NCBI RefSeq assembly: GCF_949987535.1
Contig: NC_080081.1
Coordinates: forward strand, 38,108,428-38,172,427
Reading direction: 5' to 3'
Source: Balaenoptera acutorostrata
Taxonomy: Eukaryota > Chordata > Mammalia > Artiodactyla > Balaenopteridae
Length of the DNA stretch: 64,000 nt
A program made the position numbers and the translations under genes. Positions within the stretch are counted from its first letter, which is position 1; every line of letters starts with the position of its first letter. Below, piece after piece: positions 59,521 through 64,000 of the stretch. The notes below the pieces were generated by a model. That model was not told the origin of the DNA and did not search any database. It saw only the letters and a program-made list of their open reading frames with translations.

Positions 59521-60616
59521 CACAGTTTATTTCAGAGATTATTAACACATCTTTTGAAGCATTATGTTTTTCCTAAGAAAATCTTTACCACTGGATTATA
59601 ATGCTTTTACAGTATGTGGAGGGTTTGAATTAGTGATTCCTACCCTCTTTTCATAAGTGAAGCCATAGAACCATCACCTAGGGGAGCCCTATGTCAGCCC
59701 AATTGTGACTGAGATAGAGGGAGGTATGGTGCATAGCAGGAAGAATGGAGAAGAGGAAAACCATTCTTCCCTCTCCAGTTTTCATAAAGATTAAGCTAGA
59801 AGATTAAAAGGTCAGAAGGACCTTATGTTCCTCTGAGAATGAATGCTACAAAGTTAGAATGTCTTCTAGAGCCTTGATACACATGTTTTAAGTTAGCAAG
59901 AAGGCAGTGATTAAAGTAGGGATGTGTATTGTTTAATATAGAAAACAAGCATAGACAAAATAAATAATCATTTTGTCTTATGGTAGAGGTGCAGCTCTTC
60001 ATGCCCTATAAAAATTATAAAAGACCCTGAATGATTGAACACTTCTCAAATTAACTTGTTTATGTGAAACACTGACACTCAATTTCCTCACTAAACAAGA
60101 AGAGGGGCTATAAGAGAAAACGATGACTGTAGTTTTCCATGATGGCTCTTGTGTGATTTTAGTCCCTGCATCAATTTCCTGAAGCCTTCTCTTGCCCGTG
60201 ACCTTAGCCCTGACCACTGTGCCACTACCCTCACCCTGCTAAACCTGAATTACCCACTCAATGCTTGTTAAATTACAAAAATGTTTCCTACTTCTTTGGA
60301 GAACCATTTTGACCAACTATCCTTGAAAGTAGCTGAACTTTGACACATTTGCTAAAGCTCTAAAAATATTGTGCCATTTTTTTCCCCCAAATCAGAATAC
60401 TCCTTTGGAGTCATCTTTTGTTGCAACATTCTGAATAAAGGCTTATGTTTAACAGTGCTCTAGCTGATTTTCTTCCACGAAATGCAGTTTTGCTCAGTCT
60501 CTATCACAAGGCCATGCAATTATTGCTCACACGCCTTATTTTTCAACCAGAAAATCAGTAAAAGACATGAAAAGCCAACTTTATTCTCCTTTATTACTAT
60601 GTTCCTTTTCTTTTGC
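59521..60616. other. Unassigned sequence
   Basis: No gene or repeat recognised. Confidence 0.4.
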
Positions 60617-60626
60617 ATGTGTCTGT

Positions 60627-60677
<51 letters not shown>
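60617..60677 (+). repeat. (GT)n microsatellite
   Basis: About 28 GT units, nearly pure from 60631. Probably polymorphic. Confidence 0.97.
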
Positions 60678-60679
<2 letters not shown>

Positions 60680-60895
60680 GCTTCTAGAAACAAAGAAATC
60701 AACAAAATATTGGGAAAAAACATACTCCCTGCCTTTTTTCTTTTGGTTTCATCTCTACATAATATAAAAGCATTATAATCCAGTGGTGAAAAGTTTATCA
60801 AGAAGAATATGAATTGTGAATAAAGTATCCCTGTTAATTTTAATAGTCCTGAAATGGCGTATACCGTATTGACAATTACATGTTTTCTTACATGC

Positions 60896-60910
60896 AAGAA
60901 AATGTGAATA
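60896..60910 (+). repeat. Left target-site duplication of L1
   Basis: AAGAAAATGTGAATA, identical to 63723-63737. Confidence 0.93.
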
Positions 60911-63340
60911 TCTTCCAATAAACAAAAGCCCACGACCAGATGGCTTCACAGGCGATTTCTATCAAACATTTAGAGAAGAGCTAACACTTACCCCTCTCAA
61001 ATTCTTCCAAAATATTGCAGAGAGAGGAACACTCCCCAACTCATTCTATGAGGCCACCATCACCCTGATACCAAAACCAGACAAAGATGTCACAAAGAAA
61101 GAAAACTAGAGGCCAATATCACTGATGAACATAGATGCAAAAATCCTCAACAAAATACTAGCAAACACAATCCAACAGCACATTAAAAGGATCATACAGC
61201 ATGACTAAGTGGGGTTTATTCCAGGAATGCAAGGATTCTTCAATATACGCAAAGCAATCAACGTGATACACCATATTAACAAATTGAAGGAGAAAAACCA
61301 TACGATCATTTCAATAGATGCAGAGAAAGCTTTTGACAAAATTCAACACCCATTTATGGTAAAAACCCTCCAGAAAGTAGGCATAGAGGAAACTTAGCTC
61401 AACATAATAAAGGCCATATATGACAAACCCACAGCCAACATCATCCTCAATGGTGAAAAACTGAAACCATTTCCACTAAGATCAGGATCAAGACAAGATT
61501 GCCCACTCTCACCACTATTATTCAACATAGTTTTGGAAGTGTTAGCCACAGCAAGCAGAGAAGAAAAAGAAGTAAAAGGAATCCAAATCGGAAAAGAAGA
61601 AGTAAAGCTGTCACTGTTTGCATATGACATGATACTATACATAGAGAATCCTAAAGATGCTACCAGAAAACTACTAGAGCTAATCAGTGAATTTGGTAAA
61701 GTAGCAAGATACAAAATTAATGCACAGAAATCTCTTGCATTCCTATACACTAATGATGAAAAATCTGAAAGTGAAATTAAGAAACACTCCCATTTACCAC
61801 TGCAACAAAAATAATAAAATATCTAGGAATAAATCTACCTAAGGAGACAAAAGACCTGTATGCAGAAAACTATAAGACACTGATGAAAGAAATTAAAGAT
61901 GATACCAACAGTTGGAGAGATATACCATGTTCTTGGATTGGAAGAATCAACATTGTGAAAATGACTCTACTACCCAAAGCAATCTACAGATTCAATGCAA
62001 TCCCTATCAAACTACCACTGGCATTTTTCACAGAACTAGAACAAAAAATTTCACAATTTGTATGGAAACACAAAAGACCCTGAATAGCCAAAGCAATCTT
62101 GAGAACGAAAAATGGAGCTGGAGAAATCAGGCTCCCTGACTTCAGACGATACTACAAAGCTACAGTAATCAAGACAGTATGGTACTGGCACAAAAACAGA
62201 AACATAGATCACTGGAACAGGGTAGAAAGCTGAGAGATAAACCCACACACATATGGTTACCTTATCTTTGATAAAGGAGGCAAGCATATACAGTGGAGAA
62301 AAGACAGCCACCTCAATAAGTGGTGCTGGGAAAACTGGACAGGTACATGTAAAAGTATGAAGTTAGAACACTCTCTAACACCATACACAAAAATAAACTC
62401 AAAATGGATTAAAGACCTAAATGTACAGCCAGACACTATCAAACTCTTAGAGGAAAACGTAGGCAGAACACTCTATGACATAAATCACAGCAAGATCCTT
62501 TTTGACCCAGCTCCTAGAGAAATGGAGATAAAAACAAAAATAAACAAATGGGACCTAATGAAACTTAAAAGCTTTTGCACAGCAAAGGAAACCATAAACA
62601 AGATGAAAAGACAACCCGTAGAATGGGAAAAAATATTTGCAAATGAAGCAAATGACAAAGGATTAATCTGCAATATATACAAGCAGCTCATGCAGCTCAA
62701 TAACAAAAAATCAAACAACCTAATCCAAAAATGGGCAGAAGACCTAAACAGACATTTCTCCAAAGAAGATATACAGATTGCCAACAGACACATGAAAGAA
62801 TGCTCAACAACATTAATCATTAGAGAAATGCAAATCAAAACTACAATGAGATATCATCTCACACCTGTCAGAATGGCCATCATCAAAAAATCTAGAAACA
62901 ATAAATGCTGGAGAGGTTGTGGAGAAAAGGGAACACTCTTGCACTGTTGGTGGGAATGTAAATTGATACAGCCACTATGGAGAACAGTATGGAGGTTCCT
63001 TAAAAAACTAAAAATAGAACTACCATAGGACCCAGCAATCCCACTACTGGGCATATACCCTGAGAAAACCATAATTCAAAAAGAGTCATTTACCAAAATG
63101 TTCATTGCAGCTCTCTTTACAATAGCCAGGACATGGAAACAACCTAAATGTCCATCATTGGATGAATGGATAAAGAAGATGTGGCACATATATACAATGG
63201 AATATTACTCAGCCATAAAAAGAAACAAAATGGAGTTATTTGTAGTGAGGTGGATGGAGTTAGAGTCTGTCTTACAGAGTGAAGTAAGTCAGAAACAGAA
63301 AAACAAATACAGTATGCTAACACATATATATGGAATCTAA
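60911..63340 (+). pseudogene. L1 ORF2 remnant (reverse transcriptase and C-terminus)
   Basis: It contains '[16 protein letters not shown]', '[20 protein letters not shown]', '[20 protein letters not shown]', 'PSLDEWIKKMWHIYTMEYYS' and the Cys-rich '[18 protein letters not shown]'. The catalytic FADD reads F-A-Y-D (Tyr codon 61623-61625). Stops or frameshifts occur near 61107 (TAG), 61206 (TAA), 61395 (TAG), 61785 (base loss), 62081-62083 (TGA) and 62231 (TGA). The endonuclease is absent. The last frame ends 'LTHIYGI' at the normal ORF2 stop. Confidence 0.9.
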
Positions 63341-63722
63341 GGGAAAAAAAAAGATCATGAAGAACCTAGTGGCAAGACGGGAATAAAGACACAGACCTAC
63401 TAGATAATGGACTTGAGGATATGAGGAGGGGAAAGGGTAAGATGTTACAAAGTGAGAGAGTGGCATGGACATATATACACTACCAAACATAAAATAGATA
63501 GTTAGTGGGAAGCAAACGCTAGCATAGGGAGATCAGCTCTGTGCTTTGTGACCACCTAGGGGGGCAGGATAGGGAGGGTGGGACGGAGGGAGATTCAAGA
63601 GGGAAGAGATATGGGAACATATGTATATGTATAACTGATTCACTTTTTTATAAAGCAGAAACTAACACACCATTGTAAAGCAATTATACTCCAATAAAGA
63701 TGTTAAAAAAAAAAAAAAGAAA
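60911..63722 (+). mobile_element. 5'-truncated L1
   Basis: The copy enters within the ORF2 reverse-transcriptase domain ('cttccaataaacaaaagccc') and runs through the ORF2 C-terminus, 3'UTR, 'aataaagatgtt' and poly(A). Perfect 15-bp duplications flank it (60896-60910 and 63723-63737). It shares a 3'UTR and many ORF2 variants with the full-length L1 at 33-40 kb (same subfamily). Confidence 0.93.
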
Positions 63723-63737
63723 AAGAAAATGTGAATA

Positions 63738-64000
63738 GCATATGTCCATAAGTTGCAAATGCTTATGCAAATGCAAATAATTACATCCTGTGATATCTTG
63801 TTCAAAATATTCAAGTAAAGTTAAAATTAATATTTATGATTACCTTTTCAGTATATGACAATTAATTAAAATCAAAGTATTTTCGTAATCTATAACTAGT
63901 ATCCAAATAAGCTAGGTGTCTATTTACCACAGATACATTCTCATAGTATTGTGCATTCAAGCATTAGTTTAGAGAATGCAGATTATATGTACACTGGATG
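63738..64000. other. Unassigned sequence
   Basis: No feature recognised to the window edge. Confidence 0.4.

Noticed and set aside
60520..60933. Minus-strand frame of 137 codons with a Thr-His run
   Set aside because: The run is the (GT)n microsatellite read through. No coding signal outside it.
1..64000. CRISPR arrays, operons, bacterial or phage systems
   Set aside because: SINE, L1, MIR, MaLR and hAT content shows nuclear mammalian DNA. No spaced direct-repeat array is present.

Overview
The window is mammalian, from an even-toed ungulate and most likely a cetacean. The main evidence is three copies of a tRNA-derived SINE whose head reads 'cttccctggtgg(c/t)gcagtgg' and whose body carries the 'agcctgtgctcc...gagaggcc...gcaccgcgatgaagag' text, ending in (AAAT)n or poly(A). 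This is the CHR-1/CHR-2 class of whales and hippos. No ruminant Bov-tA or BovB is evident. I see no functional single-copy host gene. The window is AT-rich, intron-like or intergenic DNA in which interspersed repeats account for about half of the bases.

Layout. 1-10 kb: L1 tails, an L2 fragment, a well-bounded class I ERV solo LTR (5426-6036, 4-bp duplication), the last codons of a mariner transposase, a MIR and a palindromic DNA element. 10-20 kb: a 5'-truncated minus-strand L1 (10883-13048), two CHR SINEs, a MaLR-type LTR and two hAT-type elements. 20-29 kb: old minus-strand L1s split by MLT1-type LTRs, an L1 stub with an 18-bp duplication, microsatellites, and a 5'-truncated processed pseudogene of sorting nexin SNX5 (28114-28573). 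29-42 kb: an old full-length L1 (29815-42260) interrupted by a complete 7.4-kb L1 with 5'UTR, ORF1, ORF2 and 3'UTR (33176-40612). 44-53 kb: two CHR-type SINEs and another old L1 split by a younger L1 (47703-52876). That younger L1 has an intact ORF1, an 854-codon open stretch of ORF2 and a 3'-transduced tail. 54-64 kb: an ancient minus-strand L1/HAL1-like block, MIR/L2 fragments, a (GT)n array and a fourth young L1 piece (60911-63722).

How the parts relate. L1 ORF1p (RNA-binding chaperone) and ORF2p (endonuclease plus reverse transcriptase) copy L1 RNA in cis and also supply the machinery that mobilised the SINEs and the SNX5 mRNA copy. The endonuclease-type target-site duplications seen here fit that. 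No element is intact: every ORF2 is broken. The most unusual observation is that four of the five L1 copies covering the reverse-transcriptase active site have lost the first Asp of the F-A-D-D motif. Two copies of one subfamily share the same Asp-to-Tyr change, which could mean a reverse-transcriptase-dead lineage mobilised in trans.

Limits. Repeat family names come from recognition of the text, not from a search. Boundaries without a stated duplication are approximate.
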